Shown: positions 46,650 to 58,608 of the stretch, piece by piece
Numbering within the stretch: the stretch's first letter is position 1
Layout of the letters: every line of letters starts with the position of its first letter
Origin: Saxidomus purpurata
Lineage: Eukaryota > Mollusca > Bivalvia > Venerida > Veneridae
Assembly (NCBI GenBank): GCA_022818135.1
Contig: JAFMSR010000019.1
Location: 828,032-892,031, forward strand
DNA: 64,000 bases
Direction: 5' to 3'
The notes under the pieces: generated by a model
Database searches by the model: none
The model's input: the letters and a program-made list of their open reading frames with translations, nothing else
Told to the model about the DNA's origin: nothing
Made by a program: the position numbers and the translations under genes

Positions 46650-47350
46650 ACATAAATCGGAAATTCCTACAATATCAGTTCATGGTTAGGTGAAAAATTG
46701 TAAGTTCTAAAGGAGAAATGTTTGAGTGTAAGTTACAATTATCAATAAATGTCCACGAAGTTTAAATTATTCTAAATGATGTCATGTTTACAACAACGGA
46801 ACAAACAACGGAGAAAAGAAAATATATGGAAATTGGTGAAGAAAAGATACGCGACTTGTTCCGCCACCTGCTTCTTACCATTATTTTATTTTCGAAGTGT
46901 CTGTCTTAGGTGAATACAAAGTATAATATGTTCCGATTGAATTATTGTAAATTTGTAATACATGTTCATCGCCAGGAATAAGTAAATGAAATTATTCCTG
47001 TAATCAGATTTCTGATTCTATAAATTCCGTTTATGATAATCGAATAAAGACGGTAATCCCAAAATTATAATTCTTTCAACACATAAAACATATAAAACGA
47101 TTATACAGCATAGGTACATTTGACAATTAGTTTTGACGAGCAGTCGTTTTGTCATCGCAAGCATACCTTCTAAATGAAAAGTTCGCAAAACAAGAACTCA
47201 ATCATCTTTTGTCTATCTTAATATGCACAGGTAAATGGCAGACTCGTCGGTATGAGCCCTATAAGCTAGCTCAACAATTCCCAGATTCGACACGATAACT
47301 GGTCAGAACCCCAGATACAGTAATCGATAATAGTTTATACAGTATAACCA
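46650..47350. other. Gene-free spacer
   Basis: No supported feature. Confidence 0.4.
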
Positions 47351-47351
47351 C

Positions 47352-47490
47352 ATGCTGGAGGTTGCAGGTTCAAGCCCCAATGGGGTCATGGCCGTACGTC
47401 CTCACAGGACACCAGAAGCGGACTGGACACTGACTCGATAAGCCGCAAGCTTTCTTAACAATCGAGTTAAAATAAATTGGTATTAACTAA
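47352..47490 (+). mobile_element. tRNA-derived SINE (5' truncated)
   Basis: GGAGGTTGCAGGTTCAAGCC, GTCATGGCCGTACGTCC, GATAAGCCGCAAGCTTTCTT, AATCGAGTTAAAATAAATTG. Same family as 40857-41029. Confidence 0.75.
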
Positions 47491-47838
47491 ACTAACCCCG
47501 CCATTCCGGTCCACTTGGAAACATAGATTGGCACAACCGACCGATATTGGCCTTTTATCTATATATTTCACCCAACTTGGGGGAGAAAATTAACTTACTT
47601 TAAGCACAAGCCGGTCATACTTTCTCAACAGTGTAAAATATCGGACATGTGTCGCCGCTGGCTTGCGTATAGTATTGTATATTATGGTTTTATCGTTGAT
47701 ACCGGTTTCCCATATGACCAATGCCCCCAGAGGAGGTTAGTTATTTTAGGTCTCCGGAGGATAGTGCAAGACACAATAAGCGTCCGAATTCCAGAGACAC
47801 CCCTGGTTCTTTAACATGCCACGTGCGTAGCATCCATA

Positions 47839-49029
47839 CAGTAGTTGGAATGTAACGGTTGTCAAAATTTGCGTATATCGTACGTGTACCGTGCGTATAA
47901 CGTGCGTGCGCTCATCGTGTATTTTGTCAATCGTATATCGTGTATTATATCGTATCATTCATCGTGCAACGTGCACCATATACTATACACGATAAACGAT
48001 GCACGATTCCCGGTGCACGGTGCACGCTAGGTCTATACGGTATACGATTCGATGTTTTATTGTGTTATTAAGCGTGTACATCTCCGCAAAAGGAAATAAA
48101 GTGCTGACTTCACATTGTATCGTTTTGTATTTGCTAGTGCAATACGGGCAATCATGACTTCCGGGACAGGTGGAAGACAGTTCACACCTGAAATTAGAAA
48201 TTAATCATATTTTATAGTCGGAAAGGACATAGTTTTTCTCCGAAATCTAATTTGTTGCTGTCACAGCATTATTTTAAGTGCAGTAGACAAGGTATACGGA
48301 AATGCATTAGAAATTATAGCAGAAAGGGAACATCAACTACTTTAGAAGGTAAGCTATTGAATATTTATTGGGTAAATAAACATAATATGACGAATCAACG
48401 ATAGTTTTACAAAATCAGGTAAAGTCTGAGCAAAAATTATTAAAAAAATGCACTGTACCTTATTTAGATTGCATCTTGTTTAGAATAATCGTTAGAACAA
48501 TAATCGCCTCTCGATTCACATAAAAACTGTGAATGATTTATTGAAAATATAATTATGTTGACCGTCAAAAAGACGAATGAACATTGTCTTTCGTTTAGTG
48601 GTGCTTTAACGATAGGTGTTGACAGCAATTAACTTCCGCCCATTTTCTCGTACCTCAGGATCAATATTCAAATTCGAATTTGAAACTTACCGTAATTTGT
48701 TTCGCACCTAGGTAAGCCTGTTATTAATTCGTCTTATTCTTTTGGTCTTACTAAACTGTATAAGGACAACAAATTGATGGAGAGAATCAAACAAACATAT
48801 TTGGTGAAACAAATCAAAATTTAAGTAAACTGTAAAAAGTCAAAAGTAATCGTATAACGTGTACTCCGTCTAACGTGTAGCGTGCAGCGGGCCCTCGTAT
48901 ATCGTTTATATCGTGTATCGTTCTGAATCGTGTACCGTATATTTACCGTACGTGTAACGTGCGTGTATCGTGCTTACATCGTGCGTGTATCGTGCGCTCC
49001 GTGTGGCAACTGTTATATACCGACTTCTG
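47839..49029. mobile_element. Complete 1191-bp TA-flanked inverted-repeat element with subterminal arrays
   Basis: The left end CAGTAGTTGGAATGTAACGG and the right end, read on the minus strand, CAGAAGTCGGTATATAACAG share CAGNAGTYGG...TAACNGTTG. Both are flanked by TA (47837-47838 and 49030-49031). Just inside each end lie arrays of an 8-12-bp CGTGCGTATAACGTGCGT-type motif. The interior contains no transposase frame. The left half recurs at 35587 and the right half at 57741-57840. TA duplication plus CAGT-type ends suggest a Tc1/mariner-related non-autonomous element; family unnamed. Confidence 0.75.
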
Positions 49030-49031
49030 TA

Positions 49032-50445
49032 CATGGGACCTCGGTTTTAGTATCATCTGAAAGACTGTTAGTAATATTAGCTAGTCAGCCCACGGAATCG
49101 ATTACAAGTCTCGTGCTCTTCCAATTGGAAGGCTAACCAGGTTGACTTGCGATCATCATGCCATCAATTTCACACGAAGCCGCCTTTGATGACCCACCGA
49201 TTGAATGCAAACCGCTGCTTCTCTTCACATAGAACAGCTTAGGTCACACCAAAGTTATCACTTGCCTTTTGATTCAGTCACCTTAATTTGCGCTTAAATG
49301 GAAAAAAACAACATTTTTTTGGCTCGCTCGCTGTGATCATACATTTTGCACAAGATGACATGTTTTTTCGCTCACTGAATAAATAATATTTTTCACTCTC
49401 TTTAAGAAATTAGTTTGGTTAATCAAGCAATGAATTATTAATTATATTTTTAACGCATATCAGAATACCTCTATTCAATTATGAAAGTTAACTTAAAAAG
49501 TAGTCGTAATTTTGTTTTGCGTACTCAGTTGTTTCGTTTGTGAGTGGCCTTGGAGCTGGTCTGCACTTCGGAGGCCGGACCGGCGGAGTATTTTATCGGG
49601 TTCGGCAATAGTATATTTTCAGCTGATGGAAAGTATCTGTTTTAACAATCGATTTAGGGCAAAATAGTTGTTCCTGCATAAAAAGCCATGCACATTAGGA
49701 TCTGGCACGTGTTTAAATGAACACATACAATAAACTGACAGTCATATAATGTACAGGCATTTGAAGTATCTTTTCTTACCCTGAAGTGTATGAATTTAAT
49801 GTTTGAAATGCATTTGGCAGAAATGAGGTACATGTAACGAGTGTTCATAGTAAAATTGGCCGGAGTTGAAGGACTTCTAGGAACTTACAGGCAAAATAAC
49901 TAATAAATAGTTATGCATTCAAACTTGAAAGAATTTGGTTGATGATTTCACTAGTTTTCTACGTAATACCTATCTTTTTGTTTCCGAAAGGTACATGTTA
50001 GAGGTCGTTACAGCGTTACACGCCGTCATACGTGATTCTTACCCCCGCACAAACAGGTGAATGATCACTTAACTGACTTGATGCGGACGAGGACTCGAGA
50101 TACTTCCTAAACGAATAAGCTATAAAAAAGCAACATATTATAATGTTTTGGCTAAAATTAACATCTCAAGAGTCTTAAGTGTCGAAGTGTGGTTTTGGAC
50201 CCATAGAACCTTCTTCGTACACTGAAGATGTTAACACGTTTCAAATTGGGATTTGTAATATAGACTGGTAATAACGATGTGTACATGTTACACAAAAAGT
50301 ATTATAACGAATTATCATTTTTTTATTTTTCTAAATATAAAACATATGTTGAAAGAGTTTTAACACATATACGTCCCACAAGATTTTCTGCAAAAAATAT
50401 AAAAAAAATACTTAAAATAATTATTTCGGTGTTAACGCAAATGCG
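49032..50445. other. Gene-free spacer
   Basis: No supported gene. The frame 49654-49848 lacks any domain. Confidence 0.45.
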
Positions 50446-50449
50446 CTTG

Positions 50450-50888
50450 TCATAGCACATTGTAATGGCGACGTATAACGTCCTGGTCAACGTCGCGTTT
50501 TTAGAATTTGGTCGTAATTTTCAAAGTTTTTTAGCGAAAAATCCACCGAGAACACGTGCCTTTTTTATTTGAAAATCATTTTAAAGAGTAAAACCTCATG
50601 CAAATAATATCAAAAATGAAAATCTTTGACCGCGTGGATAACGCGTTATACGTCAAAATCCGTAAATTTTGACGTAAAAAATTCACTACGTTTTTGGCTT
50701 CGGACTATTTATTTTTGCAGAAATAAGGGTTTTGTAACCAACCAAACATTTTAAAATTACTCCTACCGAATAAAGGCTGTTGTCAAAATAATGTACACTT
50801 GAAAAAAGTGAAATCGCCAAAATATTATTGAAATTATGATAGAAAAACGTTCAATATTCGTTAAAAAAACGGGTGCCGCCAGATGGCG
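50450..50888 (+). repeat. Dispersed ~420-bp repeat, inverted partner of 46219-46640
   Basis: See the partner for shared blocks; here CACTACGTTTTTGGCTTCGG and ACGGGTGCCGCCAGATGG. The inner end near 50466 is GCGACGTATAACGTCC. Confidence 0.75.
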
Positions 50889-51829
50889 CTTTTTACACGA
50901 TCGTTTAAGCTTAACAGGAAAAAAGAATTTTACTTTTCGAAAATATAGACTTTGATCTATACCTTCACCGTCTACTTTTTAAATTATGTCCTAAGGTCCG
51001 CAGCTACCTTAAGTTAAATATCAAACGTTTTTTTTTTGAACAAATAAAGATAAGGGATGGTATAATTTTTATCAGAATTGTTTCCTTTAACATTGCATAA
51101 AATTTGACGGGTGCTATTGAAAATGTGCATAGAAAATTATAAAATACTTTTATTGAATCTGCAATTGACGAAGTGTATAGCTTTGTGATCAAAACGTTTA
51201 ATCTTTGATAACGTTTGAAGTTTCTGACTTTTGTTGGGCAGACCTTTCATGACTCTCCAAAAAGGCTCAATTTTGTTCACTATTCAAATCATACAACGGA
51301 GATTACGCATGAAATTGTTCAGAATATTGGGCTTCGTCATCAGTTTGATACATTTATTTAGAACATGGCCAATATTCGCCGAATGTTCATCGTTAAAAAA
51401 TGCTACACATATTAGCCCAAGGGGCTGCGTAAGGTGTGGAAATCAAAGGTCAATCCGATATATTTGATGCGTGCACTGGCATCTTCTGATATGTTCATCG
51501 TTAAATAAACAATGTTTGAGTGATTTTTGTAAATCTTATCCCAAAACATGACATTGGCCATAACTTATTTTGAGGGGTATATTTTATTTGTTTATTAAGT
51601 ATGAGTTAAACGTTACAAGAAGTGTACTATATATGTAAAATTATAAACTTATATGTCTTGATAAAAACATTTCAGTGTCATATGAAGGGGTATTTCTGTG
51701 AGTAAAAGTAATATAAGATATTACGATTTGGGTAAAAGAGACATTAACGGGTCCCTATCAAGTGACACGCAACATAGAGTAAAATGTTTTTTACTCTTGA
51801 AAAACTATTCATTCGTTTAGATGAGATAT
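50889..51829. other. Gene-free spacer
   Basis: No supported gene. The frame 51231-51467 is without domain. Confidence 0.45.
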
Positions 51830-52655
51830 GAGTGGGGGACACATTGATTTGGTGCTGTCCGTCCGTATGTCTATCACAACAGCTTGTCTACGCATTTCCT
51901 CCTACACGCTTGGATTAATTCTACTAAAACTTGGTAAAAATGTTTAGTACCAAGTTGTCAGAATTTTCCGCTCCATTGATTTTATATGAGTTATAGGATT
52001 TTGAAGATTTGGCATATATATATATATATATATTTATCTTTATATATTTTATAATATTCAGTGAAATATTTTCGGTGCTTCTTCTTCAATACCCCTCACT
52101 GGATTTTCATAACAGTTTGCAGGAAGCATCAGTATGAAATATTGTCGCGAATATTATACATGTAATTTGGGCTAACTAACCCAAAGGTCAAGGTCACACC
52201 GTCAGTCTGTCACAAAAGTTTGTCCGCTCAACTCCTCCTACATGCCTGGACGTGTAGTTGTGCATATCGTCAGGATATTCCGCTTCATTGATTTGTGTAT
52301 GAGTTATAGGACTTTGAAGATTTTGCATATATTTATCTATATCGATATCTATATTTACAAATTTCAATAAAATTATCTCGGTGCTTATTTTCCGATACCC
52401 CTCCCTTGATTTTCATAAAATTTTGCAGGAAGCATCAGTATGAGGTTTTGTTGCGCATAGTATTTGGGGTAACTAACTCAAAGGCCAAGGTCACATGGAC
52501 TTGAAAATTGAAAATCATATTCCGTGCTTCTTTTCCAAAACCTCTAGCTGGATTTTCATAGAACTTTACAGGAAGCATCAGTATGAAAGCTAGTTGTGCC
52601 AATTATGATTTGGGCTCACTTACTTAAAGGTCAAGGTCATAGAGGGAGACATACG
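51830..52655. repeat. Tandem repeat of ~300-bp bivalve-type units
   Basis: Three units, the last truncated. GCAGGAAGCATCAGTATGA appears at about 52120 and 52425, and ACAGGAAGCATCAGTATGA at about 52568; each is followed by CTAACTAACCCAAAGGTCAA-type text ending AAGGTCAAGGTCACA. A (TA)n tract lies at 52015-52034. Confidence 0.75.
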
Positions 52656-55030
52656 TTTTTTCATATAAAACAATCTTTAATATTTTTTTGTTTTCATGAA
52701 ATTACTTACTTATTTTTTACGAAATTACATTTCATTTTACGAAATTTAAGCCCATAGTTACCAATAGTGTTTTTTCGTTGATACAAAATATATTTCGTAA
52801 TTTCGAATCAATTGCACGTGAAAACAAACAAAAAAAAAACATTTCATGATTTCAAGATAAAAGTATTCTTAACAAGAAAAGTTGGTAGTGTGTGAGATTT
52901 TTGGAACAATAACATTTAAAAAAGTAGGCTGATGTGTATTGTTGGTTTTCTTTGGTTTGTTTTGTAATATTCAGCTGACACATTGTTTGATCGCTTGTTA
53001 CAAGGAAATGATTCAGGGTCAGAAATGCAGTAAAAACATACGCTTTAACGCACATGTTCAAAACGGTTTTCCTTTCGTCCTTGAAGTAAACTTTTACGGA
53101 AATATATTTACTTAGGCTATGAATGCAATACATTTTAATAAGTATGCGTAATACTTAATGAAACAAAGGAGGCTGAAACCAGGTCGGTTTGTTATTTACC
53201 GTCTTACTGACATAGAGTCGCAAGGCTTTTCAACTGGGCCCCAGCTACAATTTATCCACCTGTAAAACTAACGTTCTCAACAATGTAACCAAAAATATCA
53301 ATTTATCTTGTTGAACTGAGTTTCAGTCCTTGATGACAAGATTTGCTGGAAGAATAATAGATAATTTTAATAGTATTCAAAAACAATGTAAACAAATATG
53401 TACTTTTAAACAACGAAATGTTTTTATGATAATTACACGCCGTCCTGGAGGCCGCGTGTATATTAGAATGCAGCAAGTAAATTTCCATGGGGTGACGTAA
53501 CTACTCTTAGACTGTAGACTGATTTCACAGTGTGTTCTTTTGTAACAAGCGGTCTTTTGATTTTAGATCGCGAACCAGTCTAAATTTTACGGAAATAGCC
53601 GATTTTAAACGAATGACTACTAACAGATATTTGAATATACTTTACGAAACTACCAAGTTTATGATGTGTCCACTTCTTATTTAAAGTGTCTGGGAAGTTA
53701 AATTCGTTTGTTTACATAAATTTGTACCGCCATTCCGAAACAAACGTCTGTATTGGTGAATAACGAAGTTATACGCTCTGAAACATAATGTCTCGATAGC
53801 GCAGCGCTATGTATCCCCGCTTGGCACGCGGGAGATCAGAGATCGAAACTTTGCCGGAGTGGAATTAACTTTATTTATATAGTAGGAACAAATTAATTTA
53901 TATCTTGGAAATAACTTTTCTTACGTACAAGAATAATATAAATTGAAGCAAATTTATAAGTTAGAATTCTAGACTTAGAAAAATAAAAAATAAAATTATT
54001 TCAATGATTTGATAATTCAATAATGTGACAGCAGCCAATTTCCATACAGAGGAAACAATGCCTATAGACTTGACGTAGAATCATCTTTTTTAGCATTAAA
54101 CATTAACAAATGGTCAGCCATATACAAAATTAGAGTGCAAAAAGATTAGGTTTGGTTAATCACCATACATTAAATCCAACATTACTTATTATCGCGTTCA
54201 AACATTTGACTTGTATTATATTATATGGATAGATTTCTACTCATGATAGGACACCTATTTTGAACGCATATCAATTATCAGTAACCAATTTCTTAAAGTA
54301 ATTTACTTCAAAGGAAAGTCCCACATTACGTGTTCACTTATTTTGTAGAGTTTTAAGATAATTTAAAGGCACAATACAAAGGCCTTGGTAAGTATTATTG
54401 TTTAAGCGAGTATTTTCATATTGTACTGAATAATTTACAAAAACCATGTTTCATAATTCAGACTTTACCAAGAACGACGTGCCACTTTCGGAAGACTACA
54501 AAGATACAAACATTTTGAGCAAAAACACAAAAAGGATAGCCATGTCTTTTAAAGTTTATATATACCTTTGAAATTTGGGTAAACATTGCTTGTCTAATAT
54601 CATGATTTTATGACGTAATTTGATATATGTATAGGCCTTTGAAAAAATTGACACTTCTTTTTCTTTGATATTGTATCTTAAACAGTTATCGCAAAATATT
54701 TTGACTTTTCGACATCTGATAGCTTATCAGACATTTACGAACTAAGACAAATGGGCTTTAACGAAATGGATAGAACGAATGAGTCATTGTACTTCGTTCA
54801 GTTATGCAAATAGCAATCATCCAATGGGTGGAACAGATAATACAATATTTAAAAGTGAGTCTAAATATTGTGTCACGTCAACGAATGACTAAATGAACCG
54901 GTGTTGTGTGAAATGGAACTCATACTCATTAATCTACGCCTATATTACAGGGCGTTTTTGTTAATTTACGAGATAACATTGTATTTGAAGATACACGAGT
55001 AACTAAAATACGGGCAGCTAGAATGTAATG
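52656..55030. other. Gene-free AT-rich stretch with one tRNA-like relic
   Basis: No supported gene. The only structure of note is the tRNA-like segment at 53790-53862. Confidence 0.5.
53790..53862 (+). pseudogene. tRNA-Ala(GGC)-like relic or SINE head
   Basis: TCTCGATAGCGCAGCG, then an anticodon arm CCCGC-TTGGCAC-GCGGG (anticodon GGC), then a T-arm CAGAG-ATCGAAA-CTTTG. The acceptor stem does not pair and TTCGA has become ATCGA, so it is not a working tRNA gene. Confidence 0.45.
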
Positions 55031-55110
55031 ACCCAGTGGTGTAACAGTAGTGGCAAGATTCTTGAATTTTATGCTTGACGCCGTTAGTTCGAACTTATTG
55101 CGAAATGTTT
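55031..55110 (+). pseudogene. Weak tRNA-like relic
   Basis: GACCCAGTGGTGTAACAG (A-box-like) and CGTTAGTTCGAACTT (B-box-like) with no good stems. Probably an old SINE head. Confidence 0.25.
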
Positions 55111-55479
55111 ATATTCTTAACTCTATGATTCAATCTACATTTTTTCTTGCTATTTATATTATACATGTATGTACATTCATTTGTGTAACTCAGTTAAGTG
55201 TTTAGCTCATCTGAGCTATTTGCATAGGTGAGTCCTACTTCGTCTACGCTTAGGTTTGTTAACACTCCAGAGGTCGCATATCCTGTGCAATTTTGATAAA
55301 CGATAATAAATTACCTGCATGAAATTTTGGTCGACGTTGGTATTGTCTGTTACGACAAAAGCTCAAATCACTAGAGATTATATCACGACAAAACTCAATT
55401 AAGGAACTCTATACGTAAAATGTAACAATGGTCATAATCGTTTTTGAACATTTCATACATTGCGGTGAATGAATATCTG

Positions 55480-55545
55480 CTTTAGATCTTCAAAGCATAT
55501 AGCAGTTTATTTGGAAATAAATTGGACACGATTTTATTACTGACA
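55480..55545 (+). repeat. Upstream flank shared by the apolipoprotein-L-like copies
   Basis: ATCTGCTTTAGATCTTCAAA, GCAGTTTATTTGGAAATAAA, TTGGACACGATTTTATTA. Counterparts at 41440-41580 (minus) and about 62555-62600 (plus). Confidence 0.65.
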
Positions 55546-56049
55546 AGGTAGCAATACTTTTTCTTTTCATGCAATAATGGTCAAAATCAATTATGATACT
55601 TTATTTATGTAAAGGCCATCAAAATGTATGATTGTTTTGTCTGTATAAATTTAGAAAAGTTAAATGTTCGTGTTACTGAGTAAAAGAACATTGTAAATAC
55701 TCGTAAACTTAAATTGAGAAGAATAAAAAGGAATACGCAAAGTTGTTTTAGGGATTTTCTCTTACTTCTGTATATTACAATACCACATTCATTGCTTGCA
55801 AAATCTGATATAAACATAAACCGTAACTTATGTTAGTTTTCTGCAACATTTAGAGAACGGGAATAAGTGTGCCCTTACTTCAGATATTAGAATTGTCCGT
55901 CTGGTACTACTTGTTTGTATAAAATCGCAAAAATATGTATCCGAGATTCAGTCAAACAAAAGAAAAACGCGTACTTAAATATAAGATCTTAAAATGTATA
56001 AACTATTACTGTTTTGTTTTTCAGGATCTTTCTGATTTACATTTTGAAA

Positions 56050-56736
56050 ATGGATAAACTTTCACCATGGGACGCAGATAGGCGCAAGACGATAACAGAA
56101 CTTCAAAACCTTGGCGAGAAAATTAAGTTTCACGCTAGAAACGCTAAAATAGCATCCGCCGTGGGAACTGGGACAAGCGTTATTTCTGGTGTTGGCGCTG
56201 CAATTTGTTATCTAATTGCACCGCTCACAGCTGGGGCCTCTCTCATTCCAGCAGGTGTCTTAACTGGAGTTTCTTTTACTGGGGGTGCAGCATCCTTTGG
56301 ATCATGGATGATAAACATTTTGATAGAAAGAGGTTACATAAATGATGTTCAAGCAGCACTTGATAAAGACAGGGAATCATTGTCCGCATTGGCAAGCGCT
56401 GTAAAAAATGAAAGAAAAATAACATTAGCTGCTAGATTAGCACGTGCCAAATTTATTGGTAGTAAGATCCCTACTGGTATTCATGTTGGATCACAGGTCA
56501 TTCGCAATATTTCGAAGTCGGAAAAGGCTGCTGGTGTTCTAATAAAACTTGGAAAGACGGCACGTTTTGCGGGTAACGTTGTGCCCTTCGTTGTTCTACC
56601 ACTAGATATAACATTATTTGTTATAGATGCGGTTGATCTAGCAAAAGGCAACGTGTCAGCAGCAGCAGATAAAGTGCTGGAGCTTGTAGCAAAACTGCAA
56701 AAAGAGCATTCCGAGATAATGTCTGAAGCAGACTAA
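56050..56736 (+). CDS. Apolipoprotein-L-like protein (228 aa)
   Basis: The coding exon starts at 56025 after a TTTTTCAG acceptor. The ATG at 56050 (MDKLSPWDAD) is chosen because the neighbouring copy at 63944 starts at the same place, 25 nt into its exon; codons further upstream lie in the intron. ApoL-type layout: an amphipathic helix 13-33; a Gly-rich hydrophobic hairpin 34-90 with SVISGVGAAICYLIAPLTAG, corresponding to the ApoL 'G..LAPFTAG' core; a charged helical region 95-140; a second hydrophobic segment 174-195 (VVPFVVLPLDITLFVIDAVD); then LAKGNVSAAADKVLELVAKL, matching the ApoL C-terminal 'D...L.KG..S..A..LR.LA..L' pattern. No signal peptide, so intracellular or membrane-inserting. 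Known ApoL proteins insert in membranes and act in lipid handling, cell death and defence; the role here is inferred. A 5' non-coding exon must lie upstream. Confidence 0.85.
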   Translation: MDKLSPWDADRRKTITELQNLGEKIKFHARNAKIASAVGTGTSVISGVGAAICYLIAPLTAGASLIPAGVLTGVSFTGGAASFGSWMINILIERGYINDVQAALDKDRESLSALASAVKNERKITLAARLARAKFIGSKIPTGIHVGSQVIRNISKSEKAAGVLIKLGKTARFAGNVVPFVVLPLDITLFVIDAVDLAKGNVSAAADKVLELVAKLQKEHSEIMSEAD

Positions 56737-56762
56737 CACCGTACGGTTGAAATATATGATAC

Positions 56763-56768
56763 AATAAA
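56763..56768 (+). promoter_or_regulatory. Poly(A) signal of the apolipoprotein-L-like gene
   Basis: AATAAA 27 nt after the stop codon, followed by a T/G-rich stretch. Confidence 0.6.
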
Positions 56769-56796
56769 AATATATTTTGTGTTCCTTCTCCTGCTT

Positions 56797-57740
56797 TTAT
56801 ACTATTGCGTTGTTTGGATGTGGATCGGTGTGTGTTGTTACTATATATATGTTTAGAATTTCCTGAGCTATTGGAATTTGCTTATATCTAAATATGCATA
56901 CCAAAAAATAGGGTATAACCAAGTCAGTGTGTTCAAAATAATCATCAGCAATAGAAATATCAAGGATTTGATTATTGAATACAGCTAAACATGAAATGTA
57001 AATATGAAGCCGATAAAATGACAAATGATATATGACACAACGTGATGTAATGTGATAAGATATAATGTTACATGATGTCATGCCATGCTATGCCATATCA
57101 TGTTATGTGATGTGATAACAATCTATTCCATGTAATAATAATTATGTCATGTCATGTCATGATAATTATGTGATGTGATGGCATACAATGTGATGTAATA
57201 ATATGTAATGCAATGGATGATACTTGACGTTATAAAATTTGATGTGATGATATACGATGTGATGTAATGTAATGTGATGGTACAAATTTCAGCCATGCGA
57301 TTCGGTGACAAGTGATGATATGTAATATGTTACATGTTTTCATATAATAAGAAAACCAACAAAAACAAACGAATGCAAAAGTATTGGTTAAAAAGATGTA
57401 CCTTATAAATGCTGGTGTATTTATTCATAAATGTGGACAGGCTAAATGACCGAACGTCACCGATTTCTTCAAGGTGTTGCCTGCTCCCGAGAAACTTATG
57501 AAAAAATCTTTGATATACAGGTCCGGGTATATGTGTATGTACCTTCTTTATATGATGTGTATTAATCATAGAATATTACAATATGTGTAAAATGCATTGC
57601 ATTTTATTTTTCTAATAAATATTGTAAATATTGCCTTTTTAACCTGTCATGAGATATGCCATTTTGTCCAAGTTTCTAATTTAATTTGAAGCCAGACTGC
57701 AATAGAGTAATTTAAATTGACTGATTAAAGTTTCAAAGAC
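56797..57740. repeat. Degenerate (TGATG/TAATG) low-complexity region and spacer
   Basis: About 57030-57290 is built of imperfect ATGTGATG, ATGTCATG and ATGTAATG words; the remainder shows nothing. Frames at 56797-57081 and 57330-57569 are not supported. Confidence 0.55.
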
Positions 57741-57840
57741 TATCGTTCTGAATCACCTATCGTGCAGTTACCGTAGGTGCAACGTACGTGTAACGTACTA
57801 TATCGTGCGCGTATTGTGCGCTCCATGTGACAACTGTTAG
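57741..57840. mobile_element. Right end of the CAGTAGTYGG TA-flanked element (truncated)
   Basis: ATCGTTCTGAATC, ACGTACGTGTAACGTAC, GTGCGCTCC and GACAACTGTTA match 48918-49018. The copy stops just before a hAT-like end at 57845, which seems to have replaced its outermost bases. Confidence 0.6.
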
Positions 57841-57844
57841 TCGA

Positions 57845-58594
57845 GTGTATCGCCAGAAATTTCGTATCGCGATGCATTGCAATACTCAGAACTGTATTGC
57901 GATACGTATAGTAATATATTGTGAGTACCCATATATTAAAATGTACTTTGAAATATTCAAATTTGGTTATAGTATGGAAAAAAGGTACTTAAATAATTCA
58001 TTGGAAATATGCAAGCTTTATTAAAGTAAAAGTCGATGAAGAAAGAACATTGTAGTGGCTGATATCACCCATGTTTACTTGTTTTTCGTTTGTGATAGAA
58101 TAATATACTGCCCGTTATTACTAAAAATGTAATTAACTGCCAGCCATTGTCGTCATGGAACATGCATATCTTTCAGTAAGTTATAAACTGTGAATGGTTT
58201 AATTTAATGTTACATTATTTACAATACGATATATTTTTACATAATTTTATTAAATAAACAACATTATTATTTAATTTTGAATCGGTAAGTACAAATGTAT
58301 GTGTCTGATAAACGTTGAATTCACTGACAAGGCATCACATGTGAATTCGGAAATGTCTACACTCTACCTATGTGCTTAAAATAGACTATATGAAAGTTAA
58401 GATAGTTTGTATCTGATCGATTTAGAGAAAAGGCATTGATCAAATTTATGTTTTACAGCTAATAAATGACGGACAAGTTTAAGTTTGAATTTACTTTGAA
58501 AAAACTGCCGTACAGGTGACTTCACACCGGTACGTATCGCGTCTCAAGCGAATTGCAATATACCGGTATACCGGCTTTATCGCGCAACGCTACA
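57845..58594. mobile_element. Possible hAT-like non-autonomous element
   Basis: The left end GTGTATCGCC, with TATCGCGATGCATTGCAATA inside, faces a right end that reads on the minus strand GTGTAGCGTTGCGCGATAAA, then TATTGCAATTCGCTTGAGAC and GCGATACG. The right end is shared with 4213-4306. No clean 8-bp target duplication; no transposase. Confidence 0.4.
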
Positions 58595-58608
58595 CAGGCA
58601 ATTGTGCC

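Noticed and set aside
53790..53862. Functional tRNA-Ala(GGC) gene
   Set aside because: Acceptor stem unpaired and T-loop altered; kept as a relic only.
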